NCBI RefSeq assembly: GCF_958298935.1
Contig: NC_084921.1
Span: forward strand, 3,172,001 to 3,236,000
Direction: 5' to 3'
Length of the DNA: 64,000 nucleotides
DNA from: Phragmites australis
Taxonomy: Eukaryota; Streptophyta; Magnoliopsida; Poales; Poaceae
Shown here: positions 52,285-64,000 of the stretch, piece after piece
Position numbering within the stretch: the stretch's first letter is position 1
How the letters are laid out: each line of letters begins with the position of its first letter
Position numbers and translations under genes: made by a program
The notes under the pieces: generated by a model
What the model saw: the letters and a program-made list of their open reading frames with translations, nothing else
Told to the model about the DNA's origin: nothing
Database searches by the model: none

Positions 52285-52662
52285 ACTCCAGACTAAACAT
52301 ACAGAGGTGCAAAAGATGGAGAGAAAAATGCAAAAGGAAACGCTATTTCAGCAAAGCAAAAATTGATTTTTTAGCAGCACATTATCTTTTTTTAGTGGAA
52401 GCACCACATTATCTGGGAGATACGGGCACACGGCACACTTGGTACCCTATAACTCGGATACCCAGAGGGCCCACGGACCAGGAAGAAGCAGAGGCCACGC
52501 TACGGCTTTGGCACTCGTGGCTATCGTCGGCGACGGCAACCGGCGCCAGCGAGTGCGCAGGGGTCCCTATCGCCTCCTTCCCGGCACCACAGTCCACCAC
52601 ATCTTCTCTGGCTGCGAGCCCAGCCGCTCTGCTCTCCTCAGGAGCCGAGAGGAGAGGAGGAG

Positions 52663-55600
52663 ATGGCGGACGCGAAGCAGCAGCAGACGCAGGCGGCGAG
52701 CGGCGTCTGGAAGACGGTGAAGCCCTTCGCCAACGGCGGCGCCTCCGGCATGCTCGCCACCTGCGTCATCCAGCCCATCGACATGGTCAAGGTGCGCACT
52801 GGCACGCTTGTGCGATACCTCGCAGGGTATCCCGTTCGGCCTCGCGCGATGAGGCGGTCGCGGCGCCGGGGGCTTAGGGGATTTGGGCGCGAACTGGCAG
52901 TCGAGTAGGTTCCAGGGGAACTCGCCATTGTGCGGTGGATAGGCTAGTTATGGGCGAGCGGACTATTGCACTACCGTGGGTTGATTCCTGATGAACTGTG
53001 GGTTCGAATGCGATTTTGGTGGAGGAGAGCTGTTTGATGGATGATTTTCCTCGCTCTATTTGTTTAGGTCGGTGGAAATAGTGTGGTGAGGATTGGAAGT
53101 GTGGGGAATTTGGAAAGGTCGAAGTGAGGGCTGGGGTGCGATACACTGAGTGGATTTGGGACCAGTCCACAAGGTTTAGAGTTCGTTTTTGCCTGCATGA
53201 GTATATTGCAGTAGACATTATTCATTTGGTTATTTAGTTTACCACGAGGAAGATGCAGTCATGAGATGTTTTTCATGGCTTTGGAGTAGAAAGTGACTCA
53301 CTTGAACTTTGTGTTGGAAATTCTCTAGTGATTGTCATCTTTGAGGTATTTGAGGCTTGATTTTGGTGAGGCCTTGCAATTTTCAGTAACTGGCTCGTCA
53401 TTTTCAGTTCAATTAGTGTTTGGGAGTTTGCAACTTTGCATTATTGGTCCAAGACCCAGGTACTATTCAAGTTTAGGCTCTGAGGTATGCATTATTGGTC
53501 CAAGATCAAAGTCTTTATTTAATTGTTTTGGTTTTATTTCAGGTTAAAATCCAGTTGGGTGAGGGATCTGCAGCTACTGTCACCAAGAAGATGCTTGCTA
53601 ATGAGGGAATCGGTTCCTTTTACAAGGTTTGTTCTTTTACGTGTTCGACGGTTACTACCTCACGAATTAGGGTGGTCGTTTTTAATATTTGACATATGGA
53701 TGTAGCGCGAACAATAATCTGGTGACAAACCTACATTTATAGCATCGACTAGACGACTAGGAAGGTAGTCTGCTGTGAGCCTGTGACTTATGAATGAGTT
53801 TTTTTTTTAATCCTGTACTGTTTGAAATAAAACATTTGTTTTTGTCAAAGTCAAAGCTACTTATCTTGTGTGATGTCCTCATCACATTTGGAAGAAATTA
53901 TGTCCTTTTCGTCCAGCTGAAAGGAACATAAAATTTGATTATTTCATCTATGTTCGAAGACCATAATGTGATGGCTTGGTTTCATGAGTTCTAGGACATG
54001 CATTCATTAATTAAGATGCCATAATACAGTTAGTTTTAGGAAACTGATTGTTAGGATGATGTTTTACTTGTATTTGTTTGACATGGCAATAGATTATCTT
54101 TCACCTCTACTGTCCCTCAAATGGATTGCCAAGTAACCAGTTTCAAAGTTATAGTGGTGCCAATGTAGAACGACATAGTTATTTGTCTCCACAAGAATTA
54201 TGTTAAGTAGTTTGGGGACTGAGTTGCAGTCATGAGGTGGCTTGTCAGTTTGGATTCTTATACATTTCTTTCATGCAGGGATTATCAGCTGGTTTGCTAA
54301 GGCAAGCCACATACACGACTGCTCGTCTTGGATCTTTCAGGTGTTTACTTAATTTAATAACTTGCCAGAAACCTCCAAATGATTCAGAAGTTTGTGTTGA
54401 TCTGGTGTCACCTTAAATGAAGTTTGAACCTGAGTCCTGCCTGTGATAGTTGCTGTTTAGTGTTTGATTTTATGTCTTGATCTCTTGATTCTATGTTGTC
54501 TCAGGGTTCTAACAAATAAAGCAGTTGAAGCAAATGAGGGAAAGCCATTGCCTCTAGTGCAAAAAGCTGTTATTGGTCTCACTGCTGGAGCAATTGGAGC
54601 ATGTGTTGGTAGTCCTGCAGATTTGGCACTCATTAGGATGCAGGCTGATTCAACCTTGCCAGTAGCCCAACGGCGCAACTACAAGAATGCTTTTCATGCA
54701 CTTTACCGTATTGTTGCTGATGAAGGTGTTCTGGCACTTTGGAAGGGTGCAGGTCCCACTGTAGTGAGAGCTATGTCCCTGAACATGGGCATGCTTGCCT
54801 CCTATGATCAGAGTGTTGAGTTATTTAGAGACAAATTTGGTGCTGGAGAAATCACTACAGTACTCGGTAGGATTATATTCCTTTTGTATTCGGATTTCAT
54901 ATGATATTTCTGTTTTAGCATTCTGTGGCAAGAACTTGTGGCGAGAACTTCTCATGCATTTTGAGACATGAAGCAGAGTGGACGAAAGATTGAGCACATG
55001 AACTAAGAACTTGGCAATGTAGACCTGCTATTTTCACTTTTACTGTTAATTCAATAAATAAATATCAGTTGTGCTCTCTGGTTTGAATACTTCGTTGGCC
55101 TGTTGAAATTGGCTTTATTTTGCTGGGCCTGCTAAAGGTAGCCTTCAATTTTCCTGGTTTATGCTCCAACTGACATATTTCCATCACTTAATTCGTGGTT
55201 TATGCTACAACTGACATATTTGTATCACTTAATACTGAGTAAGTTGTGCTGCCCATATAGCTTTTAGTTGAGGGAGTTCGTATTAGATTGTGCTGCTCTA
55301 ATTCCCATATAAATCATGTTGTACATAGTCATGACATCATTAACATTTTTTTGCACTTAGAGGATGGGGTTCTGCCTAAATAATTATAGAGACAGAAACA
55401 AATGTTTAGATGATGGATAGGCTGAGGCAACTGGCCTTAACTGAGACTTGCCCAGCGGCAAAAGAGCTATAAACAACAGAGAGGTATATAAAGTGAGCAT
55501 AAGGGAGGCATTACAGAAGCATGGCATCTTTAATGATCTGCAGTCCACTTTCATAGCATAGTAGCAAATATTAACATAATATAACATGTTCTATGTGGGA

Positions 55601-56164
55601 TAGAGCTAAGGATGGGATAAAGTGAAACAATTTGGCATGTTTTCATGGAGTTAAGTGGCACAAAACATTTTATATGGGGTTTTCTGAAACATTGTGGCTT
55701 TATATAGGGTAAACTGCAATTTACTCTTCTCCTTTTTTTTGTGATAGTTTTTGAGGCACTTCTTTTTATGTTAAGCATCACTTTCCTAACATATCTTAAA
55801 TTTTGCTTGTAGGGGCAAGTGCTGTATCAGGATTCTTTGCATCTGCTTGCAGTTTGCCCTTTGATTATGTAAAGACACAGATTCAAAAGATGCAGCCTGA
55901 TGCCACTGGGAAATATCCGTACACTGGGTCTCTTGACTGCGCCATGAAGACCTTGAAGAGTGGGGGTCCATTTAAGTTCTACACTGGTTTTCCTGTCTAC
56001 TGCGTCAGGATTGCCCCACATGTCATGGTAACGCAAATATTGCAAGCATTGACAACTTCACTATTCCATGTTTCTACCACACTTATCTAATTAGATTTTG
56101 TGTGCAGATGACTTGGATATTCTTGAATCAGATCCAGAAGTTTGAGAAGAGTATAGGCCTCTAA
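52663..56164 (+). CDS. DTC: Mitochondrial dicarboxylate/tricarboxylate carrier (2-oxoglutarate/malate type)
   Basis: Six exons: 52663-52791, 53543-53626, 54279-54340, 54505-54866, 55813-56027 and 56108-56164 (TAA), giving 302 residues, typical for SLC25 carriers. It starts MADAKQQQTQAASGVWKTVK, very like the panicoid 2-oxoglutarate/malate translocator. The three carrier repeats show their signatures: PIDMVK (residues 38-43), PADLALIR in the second repeat and PFDYVK in the third, plus GLSAGLLRQATYTTARLG and WKGAGPTVVRAMSLNMGMLA. The protein lies in the mitochondrial inner membrane and exchanges malate, oxaloacetate, 2-oxoglutarate and citrate, supplying carbon skeletons for nitrogen assimilation and redox shuttling. 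All junctions are GT-AG and in phase, so the gene looks intact. A MITE lies just upstream. Confidence 0.96.
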
Positions 56165-57057
56165 GATCTGGTTTGTTGGTCATGCTCGCGCTGCCTAAGA
56201 CATAATTGTAATAAATCCAGCTCCTTTATAATCCAGCAATTGGTTCTTATAGACAAATTTGAACTTCTTATTTCTTTAACCTATATGTTGTCCTGGTGAT
56301 TTGATCCTTTGACGCCAAATAGTCATATCATTTGTTGTTGGTAAGAACGCTACCAAGAAAAAATACTGAGCAGATTCAATTACTGTCACGGAATGGAACC
56401 AAACTTCATGCACATTTTCTCCAACTATGTATTTGGTTGGCCATATGATGTTTCGTAATGCATACTTGTGCTTACAAATTTGCTTTATGACATGCCAATG
56501 TTGTTTTGATTCTGTGCACACCAGTGTTTTGCATTTTGTGATATTAGAAGCTGCTGTGTTGATGGGCAGCATATCGTGCTTCTAGAGCCATTCGTGTCCT
56601 TTGTTTGCTGAACCAACTCGTCTGCTTTGTTGGTCAAGGACGAAGGTTCTGACTTGGTCATTGGGTTGGGCATGGCAGTATCGAAGTATTACTTCCGTTA
56701 AATGTACTTTGCAGTGGATTTCATGTGGAATTTACCTCACATTTAGCGTACTTTGCCTGGATTTATGTGAATGTACATGATGCATGTGCTATGTACCTTA
56801 TGAAACCATCAATTACTCGGATAAACCACTGGTTCTGAACTTCTGAATTCTCATTACAGCAGTTAGTCAGTGACAACACGGCGTTCAGTTACATGGCATA
56901 TTTGGTTTATGGTTTGCTATTGCCAGTTTGTCACTGCATGTGAGAGGCCAGCGGCTGGCCTGCAGATTTGCAGAATCACATGTATAAGACCTGTTTGCTT
57001 TAGATGTACTGTTCTAAACATGGATCTACCGTTCTTGTATTATGCATGCACACTAGG
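56165..57057. other. Carrier gene 3' UTR and intergenic DNA
   Basis: The 3' UTR probably ends near 56230-56280. No exon or element is recognised beyond it. Confidence 0.4.
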
Positions 57058-57256
57058 AAGATATGATAAGTAACTTATGTTATGTTGCATCTGCGTAATT
57101 CTTTTCGTGCATGGATGGAAGCTGTGAAGGGGAAGATATGATAAGTAACTTTTGTTGTGTTTCATGTGCGTAATTCTTTTCATGCATGGATGGAAGCTGT
57201 GAAGGTTGTGTTGCATGTGCGTAATTCTTTTCATGCATGGATGGAAGCTGTGAAGG
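57058..57256. repeat. Three-copy tandem repeat (75- and 51-bp spacing)
   Basis: GCGTAATTCTTTTCRTGCAT followed by GGATGGAAGCTGTGAAGG occurs at 57093, 57168 and 57219. The first two units also share AAGATATGATAAGTAACTT. Non-coding. Confidence 0.9.
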
Positions 57257-59433
57257 GTGAAGACTATCACTATGTTTTGCATGAGTCCATCATGGCATCA
57301 TGCATTGTGATGATGTATAGGTCCAAAAGGTACGTTTGGTGTATCAGTTTATCAGTATCTCTTAAGCATCTATTTGCTTGTTTCAAAATTCATGACAATG
57401 TATTATATGCAAGTACATTATGTAATTATTTCACTTAACAATTTGCCCTGCGAATTCTGATGTCTTATCGGTAGCTTGCATTTGACCAAAAAGGGCTAAA
57501 ATACCATAGGAAAAATTCTTTGCTTCCACTGTACCGCTTCTGATCCGTGCGTTGGATCCAACGTGCAACACTGAATCCTGGGCATCACAGACTCACAGTC
57601 CTCCGTAATCCTTATTATCAGTAGCATTTGCGTATTGTTTACCCAATTATAAAAGGTTTCTTTGGTATTTTCTATTCCAAGAAATTGTCATCTCAGCAAG
57701 GGGTGGACAGCTTAAGGGTGGGGGTGCACAGGACACCGAATAATTTTTCATATTTCAATAATTAATCATATGTAACAAATTCATGGGACACTCTAGTCTA
57801 ATAAATGAGATACTCAAACATCTAGTCTAAAAAGTGGGACATTGATCATTTTTATTTCAGGTCCACCACTGATCACATCAATCAGAATTATTTCTTTCTC
57901 CCATTTGTAATGAACATTTTGTCCTGCAATGCATGCAGCTTTCATAAAATAAGAGGAGACAATAGCACTGTGGAAAAGTACTTAACAGGACTATGAACCT
58001 GTAACACCTGTAGATTTTTAGATCTTACTCTTGCTATCTTTCTAGGTACAATTTGAGGTAATAGTAAACATACGGGATAGGTAATTGTACAACGTTTGCA
58101 TGATCATCTTTATCTTTTATTTAGATTTGTTATGTTGTTAGTGGGCGACTCTTAATCTTTTGATGTATGCTTTGAGACATGTTCCTCTTGTTAGGATGTT
58201 CATTACTGCTAATGTGATGTTATATATATCTCTTTGTGTGTTGAGTGATCAGTTATAACTTCAGTTGTAGGAGATATACTGTCGAATTTTTCTTAAGATT
58301 CGGTGGTCCTGTATGTTGTTTTTAGTAAGCACTTTGGGTTTATGGTCATCCTCATATGTTACTGAACCATATGGGGCTACAGTTCTTCTGGAAAATTGAG
58401 GCAAAAGAGTTAAAATTTGTGCTTGGACTCAGCAGAGAAGTGTCCGCTGGTGGTGTGGAAGGTTGATTCTAGAACTTAACATATTCATTTGTTTCTGTCT
58501 AGGAGACCGATGACCTTTGAGAAGCGAAAAGGGCAATCCTTGTTAAACTCTGAAAAAACAATTTCTGGATCCATCCTTGCCTCCTTGAACACTGCTTCCC
58601 CCTTCTACACACTACCCCTTCTTTTCGGTTTTCCCAAGAGCAACATGTGAGAAATAGAATTCTTTTTAAAGATAATGGAAGCACGATTAATCGAGGGTTA
58701 GGTTTTTATGCGACGCATTCACTGATTAGAACCCACATTTCTGCTTACCTATATTCCATAAACTACTCCTCGTCATTGAGAAAGTTTGATTTGATGGCCA
58801 TACGGACATACAGGTGGCATTAGCATCTCTATCTGAATCAAAACATTTTGGACTAGAATATAGAATAATTTAAGTGTTTCCGCACCAACCTTTTCTTACG
58901 TGGAGGATAACAACAAATTACCTGTGAAGTGCTCAACTGTCACAATGCACCACCGACTTTTTCCGTAATATTCCAGCTAAGCATAGTGCAAGCATTGATT
59001 TTTTTTTTAACAAAATTAGGTGCAAAATCATTATCCAACTAATTTGTCCGTGGCATGACAAAAAGAAAATTACGGAAAAAGAAGAACCCTCCGCCAGGTC
59101 ACCGACCATTCAACACAAAGTATCCTTACCCAGAACCAACGGCCAAGATAACATCACAATCCGCATCCAACGTTGGAAGAGAAATGCAAGTCATCAATGT
59201 CTCAATTAGTGCTAGCTCATCACATACAACTGTACAAAAAAACATAATTATTCTCAAGAAAAATCAATATCATGAAAAGAAATAGAGAAGAAGATCATCA
59301 AAAAGTCAAAAAAAAAATTTAGAGCACACACTCTATTTATGCCGCCTCTCATTCCTCAACTCTGTTCTCTCTCCTTCCCTCCATTCTTTCATCATCTCCT
59401 TGCTGCTGCAGCTATTGACCATCTTGCTGGTCA
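57257..59433. other. Intergenic DNA and CIPK 5' region
   Basis: No gene is recognised. The last 100 bases hold a CT-rich leader and a TATTTAT-like motif at about 59332, a plausible core promoter for the kinase gene. Confidence 0.4.
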
Positions 59434-60972
59434 ATGGTGCGGATGGCAAGCAAGGGAGGCAGCAATGGCAACGGCGGCCGGGAAGCGAAGAAGCCGGCGC
59501 TGCTGCTGGGGCAGTACGAGGTGGGGAAGCTTCTGGGGCAGGGAAACTTCGCCAAGGTGTACCACGCGCGCAACGTGCGCACCGGCGAGGAGGTGGCGAT
59601 CAAGGTGATGGAGAAGGAGAAGATCTTCAAGTCCGGCCTGACGGCGCTCATCAAGCGCGAGATCGCCGTGCTCCGGCGGGTGCGCCACCCGCACATCGTG
59701 CAGCTCTACGAGGTGATGGCCACCAAGCTACGCATCTACTTCGTCATGGAGTACGTGCGCGGCGGCGAGCTGTTCGCGCGCGTCGCGCAGGGCCGCCTCC
59801 GGGAGGAAGACGCGCGGCGCTACTTCCAGCAGCTGGTGTCCTCCGTCGCCTTCTGCCACGCGCGGGGGGTGTACCACCGGGACATCAAGCCCGAGAACCT
59901 CCTCGTCGACGACTCCGGCGACCTCAAGGTCTCCGACTTTGGGCTCTCCGCCGTCGCCGAACAGATGCGCCACGACGGGCTCTTCCACACCTTCTGCGGC
60001 ACGCCGGCGTACGTCGCGCCGGAGGTGCTCTCCCGCCGCGGCTACGACGCCGCCAAGGCAGACCTCTGGTCCTGCGGCGTCGTGCTCTTCGTCCTCATGG
60101 CCGGCTACCTCCCCTTCCAGGACCGCAACCTCGTTGGCATGTACCGCAAGATCCACAAGGGCGAGTTCCGCTGCCCCAGGTGGTTCTCCCCCGAGCTCAC
60201 GCGCCTCCTCCGCCGCGTCCTCGACACCAACCCGAAGCGCCGCGCCACCGCCGATGAGATCATGGATAACGAATGGTTCAAGATCGGCTTCCGCCGCTTC
60301 TCCTTCCGCATCGAGGACGACCGCTCCTTCACTTGCTTCGAACTGGACGACGACGGCGTCGACGCGGCCACCTCGACGCCCGAGCCCGATACGCCGCAGA
60401 CGGAGGGCGGGCATGCTCCCGCGCAACTAAGAAAGGCGGCTAGGCTTACGTCGTGTGGATCGGCGCCGTCGCTGCTGCAGCTGGAAGGGCGCAACGGGAT
60501 CGGGGGGAGTAGTCGGCGGCGGTCGAGCCTGAACGCGTTCGACATCATCTCGTTTTCGAGGGGATTCGATCTCTCCGGCCTGTTCGAGGACGGCGAGGTG
60601 GATGGGGGCGGTGGCCCTGAGCAGCAGCACCACCCGGTGGCGGCGCGGTTCGTGTCGGCGGCTCCGGTGGAGCAGATCCTGTCGGCGCTGGAGGGGCCTG
60701 CAGCGGCGGCTGGCATGGCGGTGCGCGAGAAGGACGACGGGACGATCAGCATGGAGGGGGCGCGGGAGGGCGAGCACGGCGCGCTGGTGGCGGCCGCGGA
60801 GATATACGAACTCACGCCGGAGCTGGTGGTGGTGGAGGTGCGGCGCAAGGCCGGCGGCGCCGCCGAGTACGAGGAGTTCTTCCGGGCGCAGCTCATGCCC
60901 AGCCTGCGCCACCTCGTGTGCGACGTCGAGCGGCCACGCCTGCATTCCGACGAGCTCTCGCGGATCCTGTGA
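59434..60972 (+). CDS. CIPK: CBL-interacting protein kinase (SnRK3), intronless
   Basis: Single exon, 512 residues. An alternative start is Met4 (59443). The kinase domain runs from about residue 28 to 282: P-loop GQGNFAKV 35-42, ATP Lys57, catalytic YHRDIKPEN with Asp150, DFG 168-170, APE 195-197. The regulatory half contains the NAF/FISL motif (SSLNAFDIISFS, Asn367-Phe369), which binds CBL calcium sensors and holds the kinase inactive, then FVSAAPVEQILSALE and YELTPELVVVEVRRKAG of the PPI/C-terminal domain. It belongs to the intronless CIPK clade of monocots (rice CIPK16-like by wording; assignment not certain). These kinases relay Ca2+ signals to ion transporters at membranes. Overlapping frames on either strand are shadows of the GC-rich coding sequence. 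Confidence 0.95.
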   Translation: MVRMASKGGSNGNGGREAKKPALLLGQYEVGKLLGQGNFAKVYHARNVRTGEEVAIKVMEKEKIFKSGLTALIKREIAVLRRVRHPHIVQLYEVMATKLRIYFVMEYVRGGELFARVAQGRLREEDARRYFQQLVSSVAFCHARGVYHRDIKPENLLVDDSGDLKVSDFGLSAVAEQMRHDGLFHTFCGTPAYVAPEVLSRRGYDAAKADLWSCGVVLFVLMAGYLPFQDRNLVGMYRKIHKGEFRCPRWFSPELTRLLRRVLDTNPKRRATADEIMDNEWFKIGFRRFSFRIEDDRSFTCFELDDDGVDAATSTPEPDTPQTEGGHAPAQLRKAARLTSCGSAPSLLQLEGRNGIGGSSRRRSSLNAFDIISFSRGFDLSGLFEDGEVDGGGGPEQQHHPVAARFVSAAPVEQILSALEGPAAAAGMAVREKDDGTISMEGAREGEHGALVAAAEIYELTPELVVVEVRRKAGGAAEYEEFFRAQLMPSLRHLVCDVERPRLHSDELSRIL

Positions 60973-62108
60973 TCGTGGCGCGCATTTCACGCATACACGC
61001 ATGCATGCATGTACGTCCTTCCGGCGTCCGTTGCTCGTTGCCACGTATACTTGCTTAGTTGTATTGCCCATGCAGTTACGTGTAGAAATGTACGTATGTA
61101 TACGGACGCGACAAATTTCATATATATACACTGGTACACCAGAACTTTTTTTTTTTGCAGTGTTGTGGTGTATTTGGGAGCTTCCACAACACTGTTGCGC
61201 ATAACAAAAAGGGTGAAAGCTGGCCGAAACAAATGTAATTTTTTGTGTATTATGTGCTTGTGTAATAGCTAGGAGGTTTGTGTATGTTTGTGATAATAGA
61301 TGTTTTATTGATGTGTATCAATCACTTGATTTGTCTTTACAGAATGAAATGCTACCAATTTTATTTTACCTTGTGTTGATTTCTTATTTATTTATTCTTT
61401 AAAAATTGGTCATGACTCAGGAGCTCTGCATTCACTAAAGAAACGCGACACTGACCTGTTCCGAACATCGTTACAAAGTTCACACGACAATTTCGCGCAA
61501 TGACGGTTGTGGCTATGCACGCATGCATGCTGATTTATTCCCACAATAGTGAGCAAAAGTCGTACAAAAGGTGATTTGTCATATAAGCAGTAGATTAATA
61601 GCCACATAATCCAGGCTATGACATACATGACAGCAACTTCAATAAGAATTAGCAATTGTTTGGAAGAGTATTTTTTTATTATAAGGTGACACACAACACT
61701 TATATACCACATATGCATCTCTATTACATATATATAAATAATACCGCTAAAATATGTAAATAGAAGGCACCGCAATTTGAATAAGAAATCACACCCTTTG
61801 GCCTCCGTCACCACCCGAGAGATGGTTGCAATACTGTTCACAGAGGCTGACAGACGGGACCAGAGAGAGAAAAAGAGGAGTAGAAGATAGGAAATGGGGT
61901 AGCTGCTGGAGATGAAAAAAATAAGGGACGCTGTAATAGTGATAGAGGATGCTGTAATAGTATTTTTGAGGATGAAAATTTGAGATAGTTACTGGAGATG
62001 GCCTTAGTCTTCAAAACTAGAGGTCAGACTTTGATCTGCTGTAGAAATATTTTTTTTTCTGTGATCTGCCGAAAGTAGGTGCGAGTGGGGCATGTACCCT
62101 TGGTGCGA
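60973..62108. other. CIPK 3' UTR and AT-rich intergenic DNA
   Basis: CATGCATGCATG near 61000 and several ATATATA tracts. No exon or element end is recognised. Confidence 0.4.
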
Positions 62109-62220
62109 TTTTTTAAAAATAATATTAATTTAATGAAAATTACAAAATAGTATGCATTTTTCAAAGGTTATCAAATTAGTACCATGTCAGTTTTTCATTA
62201 AATTAATATTATTTAAAAAA
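62109..62220. repeat. Small inverted repeat (about 30-bp arms)
   Basis: TTTAAAAATAATATTAATTT and ATGAAAA at 62111-62138 are matched in reverse by TTTTTCATTAAATTAATATT and ATTTAAAA at 62191-62217, separated by about 50 bases. It is a short MITE-like hairpin. Confidence 0.75.
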
Positions 62221-63733
62221 GTTCCCCTTGGAGCTACTCCCTTCTGGAACGAGTAGTGCCATGCATGGTAGTAGCCTAGTAGCTATAAGTAATTGCATAA
62301 ACTAATCAGTCCTATGCACTCTTGGTCTGTTTGGAAAGGTGGCATTAGGATTCAAATTTCTAAGATTTTTGTAAATTTAAACTAAATATTAAAAAATGTT
62401 AGAGCTTTCCCGTCTTCCAAACAGACCATGACAGTTTAGTTGTTATAATAGTTTATTATTACTAAGAAATCGTGAGTGTCGAGGATTAATTTCTGATAAT
62501 AATTCTGAGTGTACTAGTCGATGGACGTATGAAGGACGTATGAACAACGTTTGCGGTATGTGTATTCATGATGAACTCAAGGATACAGGGATTATACAGG
62601 TTCAGGACTCTCTAAGGATAACAAACATACGTCATGTGTATTTTGTTATTGATGTTTGTGAATTGGTTACAGAGTCTTTTTATCATTTCTTCTTCATCCT
62701 TTTACAAACTGGGTCCTCATCTCTTTATATATCAGAAAGAAGGAGATCTTACAAGTGAGCTATTTTTTACTGACCTATACCTTAGCTAAACCTTTCACCC
62801 CTAGGCTATTTAAAATAGGTAGCACACATGCCTCTTTTTGTTCTGATGAAGCAGCTGAGTCCATCCCATCTGTTGGACACCTCCACGCCTACATCACCCT
62901 AGTCAGCCGGTACACCTAGTCCCATCATCGGTCTCGCACACGAGCCTGTGAAGCAGTCTGACACACCTGCGACCCGTAATGTTTAATACTACGTGACAGG
63001 GCATGACACTATTGCACCGGCCATGACCTATCCGCTGGGGAGGAGTGCATAGGGAAGAAAAATACTTGAGTGGAATGAATTTAATGAGAATAGACTGGTT
63101 TGATGAGTACCTATCCCGTGATCAGCATAGGATGGTCACGGGAATCCCTTATATGATAAGAATACTGGTCGCGAAGATACAGGCTGGTCGTACGGTGGGA
63201 TCCTGAACCAGAAAAAAATCTTCTGTCAACTAGTATTGGCCGGTGTGGACCCTCAGAATTGGAGAGCCCCTATTCTATACACCGACAGTAGACTCCAAGC
63301 TCCCTTGCAGATGTGGTGGTTTGAGTGGTTTACCTTGTGGTCACGGATGGACCTGGTCGCACCACCTGGGCCCCAGGTCAACACAAGTTCACCCTGAGAG
63401 TGGCTATCAAGGCAGTTCACTTTCATAGTGGGTCCAAAACTGCATCCCGAGGGGAGGTTTTAAACTTCTAGAGAGAGAAATATCGTGGGAAAGAGAGACA
63501 TTAATTTCCGCCGGACCTGAGGCAATTTCGGCCACCAAAATGCGGTCTTTCGAATGTTGAGATGGCTGAGCTCCGCGCGACGGTTGGAATATCGTGTTGG
63601 CCCTATAAATTGGAAAATTAACGCTTTCCCATGAATCCTTTCGCCACCCCCCGCAGCCTTCAAGCCCTTGAGCTCAAAGCCCCCATCGTCTCTATCTCCA
63701 CTCATGTTCCCGCAACCACCCCTGCTGCTCCCA
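62221..63733. other. Intergenic DNA, probably transposon untranslated sequence
   Basis: No gene supported. From about 63000 the sequence is GC-balanced and may be the leader of the gag-like fragment at the right edge (CCCTATAAATTGG at 63600 is a possible TATA box). Confidence 0.35.
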
Positions 63734-64000
63734 ATGGCATTGTGCACCGGTAAAGAGCCAGACTTTTCTAAGTCCAAGTGCACTGCGGTGAAGCTAAAGT
63801 AGATGTATGATAACCATTTGCTCCCTCATCGCCTTTCTTCGTGGTACCGCCCAGGGGAGGACGTGCCTACTCCCTACAAGGGGGAGATCGTGTTGTTTGC
63901 CTCTTTCTTTTTGTCCGACCTTGTGCCATCCTTTTCTGAATTCTTCACTCCTGTCATCTCCTTCTACGATATTAGCCACCTCCACCTCAATCTCAATTCC
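63734..64000 (+). pseudogene. Putative gypsy-type transposon gag-like N-terminus, runs off the window
   Basis: ATG opens MALCTGKEPDFSKSKCTAVK, with a stop where an Arg or Lys codon is expected. The same frame continues as MYDNHLLPHRLSSWYRPGED, YKGEIVLFASFFLSDL and FFTPVISFYDISHLHLNLNS to the window end. The pattern (LLP, then an ...E.VVFESFF... segment, then FYGL..HHLNPNS) is that of the plant 'putative gypsy type transposon' domain (PF04195). The single stop marks it as probably inactive. Confidence 0.5.

Noticed and set aside
59728..60426. 232-codon antisense frame over the CIPK gene
   Set aside because: Shadow of the kinase coding sequence.

Overview
This is plant nuclear DNA from a grass, most likely a panicoid such as a sorghum, millet or maize relative. 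The evidence is spliced nuclear genes with GT-AG introns, very GC-rich intronless genes beside AT-rich intergenic DNA, and nested LTR retrotransposons and MITEs. The mitochondrial carrier also closely resembles the panicoid 2-oxoglutarate/malate translocator. I see no bacterial, plastid or viral genes and no CRISPR array.

Left part (1-15 kb): a possible 3' gene end with a poly(A) signal (1-540); a degenerate repeat tract; a foldback element with an extra copy (2325-3182); a MIR399-type microRNA hairpin with a phosphate-starvation promoter motif and TATA box (3592-3858); a copia-like LTR; a decayed WDR53-type WD40 gene with its 5' half missing; an 0.8-kb foldback MITE; a Rho_N-domain gene; tRNA-Glu(CTC); and the five-exon gene for 60S ribosomal protein L11.

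Middle part (15-28.6 kb): a frameshifted F-box-associated pseudogene, then two intronless peroxisomal enoyl-CoA isomerase paralogues (16.3 and 21.7 kb) with a broken Harbinger-type Myb/SANT gene between them. A complete 12-exon GSK3/SHAGGY-like kinase lies on the minus strand, and a second copy of the foldback MITE follows it in reverse orientation.

Transposon-rich part (29-52 kb): a decayed gypsy element carries nested insertions. One is a 1.7-kb solo LTR with a perfect 5-bp target duplication. Three insertions share termini but carry different internal motif arrays. Further right are a gypsy gag pseudogene and a complete, non-coding 5.7-kb LTR element (target duplication CTAAT) that carries a captured piece of an LRR receptor kinase gene and several minisatellites.

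Right part (52-64 kb): a MITE in the upstream region of a six-exon mitochondrial dicarboxylate/tricarboxylate carrier gene, an intronless CBL-interacting protein kinase, mostly featureless intergenic DNA, and a retrotransposon gag-like fragment that runs off the window.

The intact genes do not form a pathway. They are independent housekeeping and signalling genes: translation, peroxisomal beta-oxidation, brassinosteroid/GSK3 signalling, mitochondrial carboxylate exchange, Ca2+/CBL signalling and phosphate homeostasis.
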